Below, one piece after another: positions 7,822-15,049 of a stretch of DNA of 64,000 bases. A program made the translations under genes and the position numbers. The DNA is from Streptomyces eurythermus (GTDB taxonomy: Bacteria; Actinomycetota; Actinomycetes; Streptomycetales; Streptomycetaceae). The notes beneath the pieces are model-generated. The model saw only the letters and a program-made list of their open reading frames with translations, did not search any database and was not told the DNA's origin. Where the stretch lies: the NCBI RefSeq assembly GCF_014649115.1, contig NZ_BMSK01000010.1, positions 186,001 through 250,000 on the forward strand. Direction: 5' to 3'. Within the stretch, counting starts at the first letter, position 1; every line of letters begins with the position of its first letter.

Positions 7822-8772
7822 ATGGATCACAGCGGGCACGGCATGATGATGGATCTGCCGCCGTTCACGCTGGGGCGAGGGCTCGAGTGGTCGGCGGACC
7901 CCTTCTTCCTCGTCGCCTGTGCGGCCGGGCTGGCCCTGTACGGGTGGGGTGTCGTACGGCTGCGGCGGCGCGGGGACGCGTGGCCGGCCGGGCGGACGGT
8001 GTCGTACGTCGTCGGCGTGCTCACCATCGTCCTGGTGATGTGCACCAAGCTGAACGACTACGGCATGGTGATGTTCAGCGTGCACATGGTGCAGCACATG
8101 GTGATCAGCATGCTGTCGCCGATCCTGATCCTGCTCGGCGCCCCGGTCACGCTGGCGCTGCGCGCGCTGCCGGCCGCCGGCAAGGGCCGCAAGGGGCCGC
8201 GCGAGCTGCTGCTGATGCTGCTGCACAGCCGGTACATGCGGGTCATCACCCACCCGGCGTTCACCATCCCGCTGTTCATCGCCAGCCTGTACGCCCTGTA
8301 CTTCACGCCGCTGTTCGACTTCCTGATGGGCTCGAGGACCGGGCACATCGCGATGATGGTGCACTTCCTCGCGGTCGGCGTGGTGTTCTTCTGGCCGATC
8401 ATCGGGGTGGACCCCGGTCCGCACCGGCCGGGCCATCTGATGCGGATGCTGGAGCTGTTCGCGGGCATGCCGTTCCACGCGTTCTTCGGTATCGCGCTGA
8501 TGATGGCGTCGACCCCGATGGTGGGCACCTTCGAGCACCCGCCGGCCTCGCTGGGCATCGACGCGCTGTCCGACCAGAGCTCTGCGGGCGGCATCGCCTG
8601 GGCGTTCAGCGAGATCCCGTCGGTGCTGGTGCTGATCGCGCTGCTGTTCCAGTGGTACCGCTCCGAGCAGCGGCAGGCCAAGCGCAAGGACCGGGCCGCC
8701 GACCGGGACGGTGACAAGGAGCTGGAGGCGTACAACGCCTATCTGGCCTCGCTGAGCGCCCGCGAGGGCTGA
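7822..8772 (+). CDS. Cytochrome c oxidase assembly protein, CtaG-like integral membrane protein
   Basis: 316 residues with about seven membrane segments and a His/Met-rich N-terminus (MDHSGHGMMMD). Conserved His residues occur in VHMVQHMVISML and MMVHFLAVG, and PGHLMRMLELFAGMPFHAF matches the caa3-type CtaG family (PF09678). The family is implicated in copper delivery to cytochrome oxidase. The charged C-terminus (about residues 275-316) is probably cytoplasmic. It stands alone between two strong hairpins, so it is likely monocistronic. The family assignment is firm; the exact role in copper insertion is by analogy. Confidence 0.88.
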   Translation: MDHSGHGMMMDLPPFTLGRGLEWSADPFFLVACAAGLALYGWGVVRLRRRGDAWPAGRTVSYVVGVLTIVLVMCTKLNDYGMVMFSVHMVQHMVISMLSPILILLGAPVTLALRALPAAGKGRKGPRELLLMLLHSRYMRVITHPAFTIPLFIASLYALYFTPLFDFLMGSRTGHIAMMVHFLAVGVVFFWPIIGVDPGPHRPGHLMRMLELFAGMPFHAFFGIALMMASTPMVGTFEHPPASLGIDALSDQSSAGGIAWAFSEIPSVLVLIALLFQWYRSEQRQAKRKDRAADRDGDKELEAYNAYLASLSAREG

Positions 8773-8786
8773 GCCGGGGCGTCCCC

Positions 8787-8817
8787 ACGGGCCGGAGCCG
8801 ACCGGGCTCCGGCCCGT
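8787..8817 (+). terminator. Terminator after CtaG-like gene
   Basis: A perfect 12-bp stem: ACGGGCCGGAGC (8787-8798) pairs with GCTCCGGCCCGT (8806-8817) around seven bases, starting 14 bp after the stop codon. Confidence 0.8.
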
Positions 8818-8905
8818 CGTCGTGTCCCGACGTCTCCCGCCGTATCCCGCCGGGGCCGGAATCGGGGCACCATGGGTCGGGACGGACCACGAGGAGGGTG
8901 TCGCG

Positions 8906-9082
8906 ATGCCCGGTACCACGAACGGCTCCAACGGTTCCACCAAGACGATGGGGGCTCTCACGGCCGGTGCGCTGGTCCTCGTGACCGCCTACACGGTCGC
9001 GCTCGGCAGCAACGGCTGGCTGTGGTTCGGCTGGGTGGTGCTGGGGCTGCTGACCCTGGCCGTGGCCGTCACCCGGTCCTGA
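8906..9082 (+). CDS. Small membrane protein of unknown function
   Basis: 58 residues. The ATG at 8906 is chosen because GAGGAGG (8891-8897) sits eight bases upstream; an earlier in-frame start at 8822 would put the translated region across the terminator flank. Residues 1-14 are Gly/Ser/Thr/Asn-rich, followed by two hydrophobic stretches (about residues 15-33 and 36-55) that can form a short two-helix hairpin in the membrane. No motif identifies a function. It lies between the CtaG-like gene and an Lrp regulator, with its own ribosome-binding site. Confidence 0.7.
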   Translation: MPGTTNGSNGSTKTMGALTAGALVLVTAYTVALGSNGWLWFGWVVLGLLTLAVAVTRS

Positions 9083-9116
9083 GCCACGGCGCGCGGGAGC
9101 TGGCTACAGTGCCCGC

Positions 9117-9602
9117 ATGAACAGCAGGACACCCGCGTTCGACGAGCTGGACCGCCGGATCGTCACCGCGCTCATGGCGAACGCCCGCACGAGTTTCGCC
9201 GAGATCGGCGCGGACGTGGGGCTGTCCGCCACGGCGGTCAAGCGCCGGGTGGACCGGCTGCGGGAGACCGGGGTGATCACCGGGTTCACGGCGACGGTGA
9301 GGCCGGCCGCGCTGGGCTGGCGCACGGAGGCGTACGTCGAGGTGTACTGCGAGGGCGCGGCCCCGCCCCGGCGGCTGGCGGAGGTGGTCCGCAACCATCC
9401 GGAGATCGCGGCGGCCATGACGGTGACCGGCGGCGCCGACGCGCTGCTGCATGTGCGGGCGCGGGACGTGGAGCACTTCGAGGAGGTGCTGGAGCGGATC
9501 CGCGCCGAGCCGTTCATCCGGAAGACGATCAGCGTGATGGTGCTGTCCCATCTGCTCCCGGAGAGCCCGGAGGCGGGCGCCACCCACGCGGCCCCCGAGT
9601 AG
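9117..9602 (+). CDS. Lrp/AsnC family transcriptional regulator
   Basis: 161 residues. The N-terminal winged helix-turn-helix spans about residues 8-58 (LDRRIVTALMANARTSFAEI, then LSATAVKRRVDRL), followed by a RAM-type amino-acid-binding domain. TACAGT (9105-9110) lies exactly six bases before the ATG, suggesting a leaderless mRNA. It sits directly upstream of ddaH-rocD in the same direction, with a terminator hairpin and an inverted-repeat cluster between, so it is the likely controller of arginine/ornithine catabolism here. The effector is unknown. Confidence 0.9.
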   Translation: MNSRTPAFDELDRRIVTALMANARTSFAEIGADVGLSATAVKRRVDRLRETGVITGFTATVRPAALGWRTEAYVEVYCEGAAPPRRLAEVVRNHPEIAAAMTVTGGADALLHVRARDVEHFEEVLERIRAEPFIRKTISVMVLSHLLPESPEAGATHAAPE

Positions 9603-9612
9603 GCCGAGCGGC

Positions 9613-9643
9613 GGGGCGCGCGCAGCAGACGTGCGTGCGCCCC
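9613..9643 (+). terminator. Probable terminator after Lrp gene
   Basis: A 12-bp stem with one mismatch, GGGGCGCGCGCA (9613-9624) against TGCGTGCGCCCC (9632-9643), begins 10 bp past the lrp stop and separates it from the ddaH promoter. Confidence 0.65.
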
Positions 9644-9652
9644 GGTGAGAAC

Positions 9653-9717
9653 GCAGCGATGCTGCGCGTCTACGCAGCCTTTCGCGCTTGTCGGCCGTCT
9701 TCCTCCCTTCCTACCGT
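9653..9717 (+). promoter_or_regulatory. Candidate Lrp operator and promoter of ddaH-rocD
   Basis: Three half-sites are clustered: GCAGC (9653) and GCTGC (9661) form one palindrome, and GCTGCG (9661-9666) with CGCAGC (9673-9678) forms a second. Ten bases downstream is a promoter-like pair TTGTCG (9688-9693) and TACCGT (9712-9717), 18 bp apart. The operator just upstream of the -35 would suit activation by the adjacent Lrp protein. Confidence 0.5.
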
Positions 9718-9763
9718 GGTGTCACCCCCTCAGTGACACACAGGAAAGCGGAGGGAACCCTCT

Positions 9764-10573
9764 GTGACCGAACGTCGTGTGCCGCGTCCCCGGCGATTCC
9801 TCGTCTGCGAACCCAGACACTTCGCCGTCCAGTACGCGATCAACCCCTGGATGCACCCCGGCCGGCCCGTCGACGCGGGCCTGGCCCGGGAGCAGTGGCG
9901 GTCGCTCGTCCGCGCCTTCGAGGAGCACGGGCACACCGTGGACCGTGTCGAGCCGGTCCCCGGTCTGCCGGACATGGTGTTCGCGGCCAACGCGGCCCTC
10001 GTCGTCGGCGGCCGCGTCTTCGGCTCCCTCTTCCACGCCCCCGAGCGGCGCCCGGAGTCGGAGCACTACGACACCTGGTTCAAGACGGCCGGCTACGACG
10101 TGTACCGGCCGGAGTCGGTGGCCGAGGGCGAGGGCGACCTGGTGTGGACGGGCCGGTACGTGCTCGCCGGCACCGGGTTCCGCACCACGCCCGAGGCGCA
10201 CCGGGAGGCACAGGAGTACCTGGGCCGGCCGGTGATCGGCCTGCGGCTGGTGGACCCGTACTTCTACCACCTGGACACGGCGCTGTTCGTGCTCGACGAC
10301 GAGAACATCTGCTACTACCCGGAGGCCTTCTCGCCGGGCAGCCGTGAAGTGCTCCGGCGGCTGTACCCGCGGGCGGTGCTCGCCACCCGCGAGGACGCGC
10401 TGGCCTTCGGACTGAACTCCGTCTGTGACGGCCGGCACGTCTTCATCGCCCCCCAGGCCGGGGCGCTGGCCGGCCGCCTCGCCGATCACGGCTACGTCCC
10501 CGTCCCCGTCGACCTGTCCGAGCTCCACAAGGCCGGCGGCGGCATCAAGTGCTGCACCCAGGAGATCCGCTGA
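9764..10573 (+). CDS. ddaH: Dimethylargininase (NG,NG-dimethylarginine dimethylaminohydrolase) family
   Basis: 269 residues, amidinotransferase/guanidine-modifying fold. The catalytic Cys is at the C-terminus in IKCCTQEIR (residues 263-264), the catalytic His is His169 in YFYHLDTALFVL, and Asp/Glu substrate contacts lie in GLPDMVFAANAA and EGEGDLVWTG. The family turns methylated arginine into citrulline plus an amine. It starts with GTG, the stop codon overlaps the rocD ATG (TGATG), and together they form an operon feeding nitrogen catabolism. Activity on related guanidines is possible, since family members differ in substrate. Confidence 0.9.
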   Translation: MTERRVPRPRRFLVCEPRHFAVQYAINPWMHPGRPVDAGLAREQWRSLVRAFEEHGHTVDRVEPVPGLPDMVFAANAALVVGGRVFGSLFHAPERRPESEHYDTWFKTAGYDVYRPESVAEGEGDLVWTGRYVLAGTGFRTTPEAHREAQEYLGRPVIGLRLVDPYFYHLDTALFVLDDENICYYPEAFSPGSREVLRRLYPRAVLATREDALAFGLNSVCDGRHVFIAPQAGALAGRLADHGYVPVPVDLSELHKAGGGIKCCTQEIR

Positions 10574-11790
10574 TGACCGCACCCGCGCGCCCCCGTACGT
10601 CCGAGCAGCTGATCCGCGCGGAGGAGCCGGTGCTCGCGCACAACTACCACCCGCTGCCCGTGGTCGTGGCCCGGGCCGAGGGCAGTTGGGTGGAGGACGT
10701 CGAGGGCAACCGCTACCTCGACATGCTGGCCGGCTACTCGGCCCTGAACTTCGGCCACCGGCACCCCGCGCTGGTCGAGGCCGCCCACCGCCAGCTCGAC
10801 CGGCTCACCCTGACCTCCCGCGCCTTCCACAACGACCGGCTGGCCGAGTTCGCCGAGCGGCTCGCGGAGCTGACCGGAATGGACATGGTGCTGCCGATGA
10901 ACACGGGCGCGGAGGCCGTGGAGAGCGGCATCAAGGTGGCCCGCAAGTGGGCGTACGACGTGAAGGGCGTCCCCGAGGGCCGGGCGACGATCGTGGTCGC
11001 GGCGGAGAACTTCCACGGCCGTACGACGACGATCGTCGGCTTCTCCACGGACGAGACGGCCCGCGCCGGCTTCGGTCCCTTCACCCCCGGCTTCAAGGTG
11101 GTGCCGTACAACGACCTGGCCGCGCTGGAGGCCGCGGTCGACGACACCACGGCGGCGGTGCTGATCGAGCCCATCCAGGGCGAGGCGGGCGTGATCGTGC
11201 CGGACGACGGCTATCTCGCGGGGGTGCGCGAGCTGACCCGGCGCGCGGGCTGTCTGTTCGTCGCCGACGAGATCCAGTCGGGCCTCGGCCGCACCGGCCG
11301 TACCCTCGCCGTCGAGCACGAGGGCGTGGTGCCGGACGTGCTGCTGCTCGGCAAGGCGCTGGGCGGCGGCATCGTACCGGTGTCGGCGGTGGTGGCCCGG
11401 CGCGAGGTGCTGGGCGTGCTGCGTCCCGGCGAGCACGGTTCGACGTTCGGCGGCAATCCGCTGGCCGCGGCGGTCGGTACGGCCGTGGTGGAGCTGCTGG
11501 AGACGGGTGGGTTCCAGCGCCGGGCGGCCGAGCTGGGGGTGCTCCTGCGGGAGGGGCTGACCGATCTGATCGGCAGGGGCGTGACCGGGTTCCGGGCGCG
11601 GGGGCTGTGGGCCGGTGTGGACGTCGACCCGGCGCTCGGCACCGGCCGGGAGATCAGTGAGCGGCTGATGCGCGAGGGGGTCCTGGTCAAGGACACCCAC
11701 GGCTCCACGATCCGGCTGGCGCCGCCGCTGACCATCACGGCGGAGGAGCTGCGGTCGGCGCTGGGCGCGCTGGAGAAGGTGCTGGGCTGA
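10573..11790 (+). CDS. rocD: Ornithine aminotransferase
   Basis: 405 residues, class III PLP aminotransferase. The ATG at 10573 overlaps the ddaH stop; an earlier in-frame start would intrude into ddaH. PLP contacts are visible in PMNTGAEAVESGIK and DEIQSGLGRTG, and the Schiff-base Lys is about Lys261 in LLLGKALGGG. The whole sequence fits ornithine--oxo-acid transaminase, which makes glutamate semialdehyde. Coupling to DdaH and the upstream Lrp regulator supports an arginine/ornithine breakdown unit. Confidence 0.94.
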   Translation: MTAPARPRTSEQLIRAEEPVLAHNYHPLPVVVARAEGSWVEDVEGNRYLDMLAGYSALNFGHRHPALVEAAHRQLDRLTLTSRAFHNDRLAEFAERLAELTGMDMVLPMNTGAEAVESGIKVARKWAYDVKGVPEGRATIVVAAENFHGRTTTIVGFSTDETARAGFGPFTPGFKVVPYNDLAALEAAVDDTTAAVLIEPIQGEAGVIVPDDGYLAGVRELTRRAGCLFVADEIQSGLGRTGRTLAVEHEGVVPDVLLLGKALGGGIVPVSAVVARREVLGVLRPGEHGSTFGGNPLAAAVGTAVVELLETGGFQRRAAELGVLLREGLTDLIGRGVTGFRARGLWAGVDVDPALGTGREISERLMREGVLVKDTHGSTIRLAPPLTITAEELRSALGALEKVLG

Positions 11791-11801
11791 GGGTCGGACG
11801 G

Positions 11802-11831
11802 GCGGGGGCCGGTGGCGACACCGGCCCCCGC
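11802..11831. terminator. Bidirectional terminator with GNRA tetraloop
   Basis: A perfect 13-bp stem, GCGGGGGCCGGTG (11802-11814) and CACCGGCCCCCGC (11819-11831), closes a GCGA tetraloop. It lies between convergent rocD and the DUF305 gene and can serve both. Confidence 0.85.
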
Positions 11832-11838
11832 CGCGGTC

Positions 11839-12474
11839 TCACTTGGTGCCGAGGAGCTGCTTCATCTCCTTGATCTCGGCGTTCTGCGCGGTGATGATCG
11901 CGTCCGCCATGGCCTTGGCGTCGCTGGAGCGGCCCCGCTGCTTCTCGGTGGTGGCCATCTCGACGGCGCCCTGGTGGTGCTCGGCCATCAGCGACAGGAA
12001 CCGGGTGTCGAAGTCCTTGCCGGTGGCCTTCTTCAGGGCGGCCATGTCGGCCTCGCTCATCATGCCGGACATCCCGGTGTGGCCGGAGTGGTCCATGCCG
12101 GCCATCGGGGGCTGCTCACCCCAGGCCTTCAGCCAGCCGGTCAGGGTGCGGATCTCCGGGTCCTGTGCCTTCTCGATGCGCGCGGCGAGGTCCTTCACCC
12201 GCGCCGAGGAGGCGCGGTCGGCGGCGAGTTCCGCCATCTGAAGGGCCTGCTGGTGGTGCGGGATCATGCCCTTGGCGAAGGCGACGTCCTGGGCGTTGTG
12301 CGCGCCGGCCGACGCGCTCGGCGTGGCGGAGGCGGCGGAGGCGCCGTGTCCGGTGTGGCCGGTGCCGCCCTCGCCGTTGTCGTCGCTGTTGCCGCCGCAG
12401 GCGGCGAGGACGAGCGCGGAGGTCACGGCGGCCGTGGCGAGGGCGACGCGGCGCGTCAGGGTACGGGTGATCAT
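11839..12474 (-). CDS. DUF305 family lipoprotein, Met/His-rich
   Basis: 211 residues. The N-terminus is a lipoprotein signal: Arg-rich start, hydrophobic core and the lipobox LAAC followed by GG, so it is probably anchored outside the membrane. The mature part has two four-helix DUF305 motifs with paired His, MIPHHQQALQMAE and MAEHHQGAVEMA, separated by a Met/His-rich linker (MAGMDHSGHTGMSGMM). These residues look suited to metal (copper or silver) binding, but no role is proven. It follows the DUF6153 gene by 95 bp in the same direction. Confidence 0.88.
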   Translation of the reverse strand: MITRTLTRRVALATAAVTSALVLAACGGNSDDNGEGGTGHTGHGASAASATPSASAGAHNAQDVAFAKGMIPHHQQALQMAELAADRASSARVKDLAARIEKAQDPEIRTLTGWLKAWGEQPPMAGMDHSGHTGMSGMMSEADMAALKKATGKDFDTRFLSLMAEHHQGAVEMATTEKQRGRSSDAKAMADAIITAQNAEIKEMKQLLGTK

Positions 12475-12569
12475 GGGAAGAACTCCTGCTGTCGCGGAGG
12501 GATTTCGGGCACGCGTGGGCACGGCCGCGGGTCCCGCGGGTGGCGGGGCGGGCGCGGCCGGGGCGGCCT

Positions 12570-12968
12570 CTAGATCCGCAGGAGCTGGAGTTCGGCCAGG
12601 TCGGGTGGGGCACGGGCGCCGTCCGGCGCGACGGCCCAGGCGGTGAGCGGGCGGTGTTCCGGTGCCGGGACCGGCACCGGGTCGGGGGCCGGCGGGGCCG
12701 GCTGCGGCCCGCTGCCCAGCGCGCCCGAGGCGCAGCTGGGGTCGGCGTGGTGCAACCGGTGGTCGCCGCTGTGGCCGGCGCAGTCGTCGACGGCGACGAG
12801 CGCGGCCGTCATGCGCGCGGCGTGGGCGTGTCCGGCGTGTTCCGGGTGTCCCGCTCCGCCGCCGGGCGCGAGGGCGTGCATGCCCAGCAGCCCGATCAGC
12901 ACCGCGAGCACGGACAGCGCGCGGTACCGCCTGAGCGGTCGCCGCGGGTGCTGTCCGGTGGTGCACAT
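12570..12968 (-). CDS. DUF6153-type exported His-rich protein
   Basis: 132 residues when started at the ATG at 12968; an in-frame start at 13007 is less likely. After an Arg-rich N-terminus is one hydrophobic helix (about residues 17-35, LSVLAVLIGLLGMHALAP), then a His-rich segment (GHPEHAGHAHAARM), two Cys (DDCAGHSG and PSCASG) and a Pro-rich region. The pattern resembles actinobacterial DUF6153 proteins found beside DUF305 genes. Function is unknown; metal binding outside the membrane is a guess from composition and partner. Confidence 0.7.
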   Translation of the reverse strand: MCTTGQHPRRPLRRYRALSVLAVLIGLLGMHALAPGGGAGHPEHAGHAHAARMTAALVAVDDCAGHSGDHRLHHADPSCASGALGSGPQPAPPAPDPVPVPAPEHRPLTAWAVAPDGARAPPDLAELQLLRI

Positions 12969-13203
12969 GAGGTCATCGTACGGGGGCGTGCGACGGCGCA
13001 CGGACAAGGCCCTCCGACACGCCCGCGCGCCCCCGGTTCGGCGCGGCGGTGTGCGGGCAACCGGGCGGTGTACGACGCGTGGCGCGGTACTGGCCGCGGG
13101 GAACCGGGCAGCGGATGATGGCAGGGGCGCCCGGGCCGGCGGTCGCGGTCCGCGTGCCGCACCGCCGACGGTCCGCCGCCGGCCCGACGGAGTGAGGCGA
13201 GCC

Positions 13204-13917
13204 GTGTTCTATTACGTCCTCAAGTACGTACTGCTGGGCCCGCTGCTCAGGCTGGTCTTCCGGCCCCGGATCGAGGGGCTGGAGAAGGTGCCCGCGTCGG
13301 GTCCGGCGATCATCGCGGGCAATCACCTGTCGTTCTCCGACCACTTTCTGATGCCGACGGTACTGAAGCGCCGCATCACCTTCCTCGCCAAGGCCGAGTA
13401 CTTCACCGGTCCGGGACTGAAGGGCCGGCTCACCGCGTTCTTCTTCCGCGGCGCCGGGCAGATCCCCGTGGACCGCTCCGGGAAGGAGGCGGGGCAGGCG
13501 GCGATCCGCGAGGGCCTCGGGGTGCTGCGCCGGGGCGAGTTGCTCGGCATCTATCCGGAGGGCACGCGGTCGCACGACGGCAGGCTGTACAAGGGCAAGG
13601 TCGGGGTAGCCGTGCTCGCGCTGACGGCGGGGGTGCCGGTGGTGCCCTGCGCGATGATCGGCACGTTCGAGGCCCAGCCGCCCGGCCGGGTCGTCCCGAG
13701 GATCCACCCGGTGACGATCCGCTTCGGCGAGCCGCTGGACTTCTCCCGCTACGCGGGCATGGAGCGGGAGAAGGCGGTGCTGCGGGCGGTCACCGACGAG
13801 ATCGTCTACGCGATCCTGACCCTGTCCGGACAGGAGTACGTCGACGAGTACGCGGCCGTCGTCAAGGAGCGGCAGGCCGCCGGGGAGCGCGTACCGCGCC
13901 GGACGCCGCTCGGCTGA
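13204..13917 (+). CDS. 1-acyl-sn-glycerol-3-phosphate acyltransferase (PlsC family)
   Basis: 237 residues starting at GTG, with GAGG six bases upstream. The acyltransferase HX4D motif is His41-Asp46 in NHLSFSDHF and the glycerol-phosphate-binding EGTR is near residue 119 in YPEGTRSHDG. An N-terminal hydrophobic stretch (YVLLGPLLRLVF) suggests membrane association. It adds the second acyl chain to lysophosphatidic acid in phospholipid synthesis, or acts on a related glycolipid. A long upstream extension is open but lacks coding character. It is divergent from the DUF6153 gene. Confidence 0.92.
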   Translation: MFYYVLKYVLLGPLLRLVFRPRIEGLEKVPASGPAIIAGNHLSFSDHFLMPTVLKRRITFLAKAEYFTGPGLKGRLTAFFFRGAGQIPVDRSGKEAGQAAIREGLGVLRRGELLGIYPEGTRSHDGRLYKGKVGVAVLALTAGVPVVPCAMIGTFEAQPPGRVVPRIHPVTIRFGEPLDFSRYAGMEREKAVLRAVTDEIVYAILTLSGQEYVDEYAAVVKERQAAGERVPRRTPLG

Positions 13918-13975
13918 CCTCTGCCGTCGGCAGAAGATCCGCGACCAGGACGGCGGGCGTGCCTAGGCTCACCGT

Positions 13976-14998
13976 ATGAGGAAAGCGGTGGTGATCGGGG
14001 CGGCCGGGCAGATCGGCCGTCCGGTGGTGGACGCGCTGGCCCGGGACGGCTGGGCGGTGACGGCGGTCTCGCGCGGCGGTGGCCGGGACGCGGACTGGGA
14101 CGAGGGGGTGCGCACGGCCCGGCTGGACCGCGCGGACGGCGACGCCCTGGCCGCGCTGGTGGGCGACGGCTGTGAGCTGCTGGTCGACGTGGTCGCCTAT
14201 GACGCCGGGCACGCCCGGCAGTTGACGTCACTCGCGGACCGGATCGGCTCGGCGGTGGTGATCTCCAGTGTGTCCGTGTACGAGGACGGCGCCGGGCGGG
14301 GCTTCGACACGCAGGGCGAGCCGGACGGCTTCCCGGTCTACCCGGTGCCGGTCCCCGAGACCCAGCCGACGGTCGCGCCGGGCGAGGGCACCTACAGCAG
14401 CCGCAAGGCCGCGCTGGAGGCGGTACTGCTCGCCGCCGGTGACACGTTGCCGGTCACGGTGTTGCGGGCGGGCGCGGTGCACGGGCCGTTCAGCCCGCTG
14501 CCGCGCGAGCTGTACTTCGTCAAGCGGAACCTGGACGGCCGGACGCGGCGGGTGCTGGCGTACCGGGGCGAGAGCCGGTTCCATCCGTCGAGCACCCGGA
14601 CCATCGCCGAGCTGGTGCGGCTGGCGGCGCACCGGCCGGGTTCGCGGGTGCTCAACGCCTGTGACGCCGAGGCGCCGACGGCCGCGGAGATCGGCGCGGC
14701 GGTGGACGCGGTGATGGGGGCCGAGACGCGGACGGTGTGTCTGGACGGTCCGCCGGAGGGCTCGGTGGGCCGCACGCCCTGGTCGGTGCCGCTGCCGGTG
14801 GTGTTCGACATGTCCGCCGCACGGCGGGAGCTGGGCTACCGGCCGGTGGTGTCGTACGCGGACAGCCTGCCCGAGACGGTGGAGTGGCTCGCCGCGCGCG
14901 TGCGCGGGAGGGACTGGCGGGAGGCGTTTCCGCTGCTCGAGCGGGCGTACCCGGACCTGTTCGACTACGCGGCGGAGGACGCCTGGTGCGCGGCATAG
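13976..14998 (+). CDS. NAD-dependent epimerase/dehydratase family protein
   Basis: 340 residues, extended short-chain fold. The nucleotide-binding GAAGQIG is at residues 8-14 and the active-site YxxxK is YSSRK near residue 142, with a Ser-rich ISSVSVYEDG before it. The substrate is unknown. TAGGCT (13964-13969) lies exactly six bases before the ATG, so the mRNA is likely leaderless. It is followed four bases after its stop by a convergent terminator. Relatives include reductases and sugar-nucleotide epimerases. Confidence 0.85.
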   Translation: MRKAVVIGAAGQIGRPVVDALARDGWAVTAVSRGGGRDADWDEGVRTARLDRADGDALAALVGDGCELLVDVVAYDAGHARQLTSLADRIGSAVVISSVSVYEDGAGRGFDTQGEPDGFPVYPVPVPETQPTVAPGEGTYSSRKAALEAVLLAAGDTLPVTVLRAGAVHGPFSPLPRELYFVKRNLDGRTRRVLAYRGESRFHPSSTRTIAELVRLAAHRPGSRVLNACDAEAPTAAEIGAAVDAVMGAETRTVCLDGPPEGSVGRTPWSVPLPVVFDMSAARRELGYRPVVSYADSLPETVEWLAARVRGRDWREAFPLLERAYPDLFDYAAEDAWCAA

Positions 14999-15002
14999 CC
15001 GA

Positions 15003-15029
15003 GGGGCGGCCGGATGGTCCGGCCGCCCC
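15003..15029. terminator. Convergent terminator
   Basis: A perfect 12-bp stem, GGGGCGGCCGGA (15003-15014) and TCCGGCCGCCCC (15018-15029), has a three-base loop and lies between the epimerase-like gene and the convergent S33 hydrolase gene. Confidence 0.8.
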
Positions 15030-15049
15030 TGGTCAGCGTGGTGGTGCGG

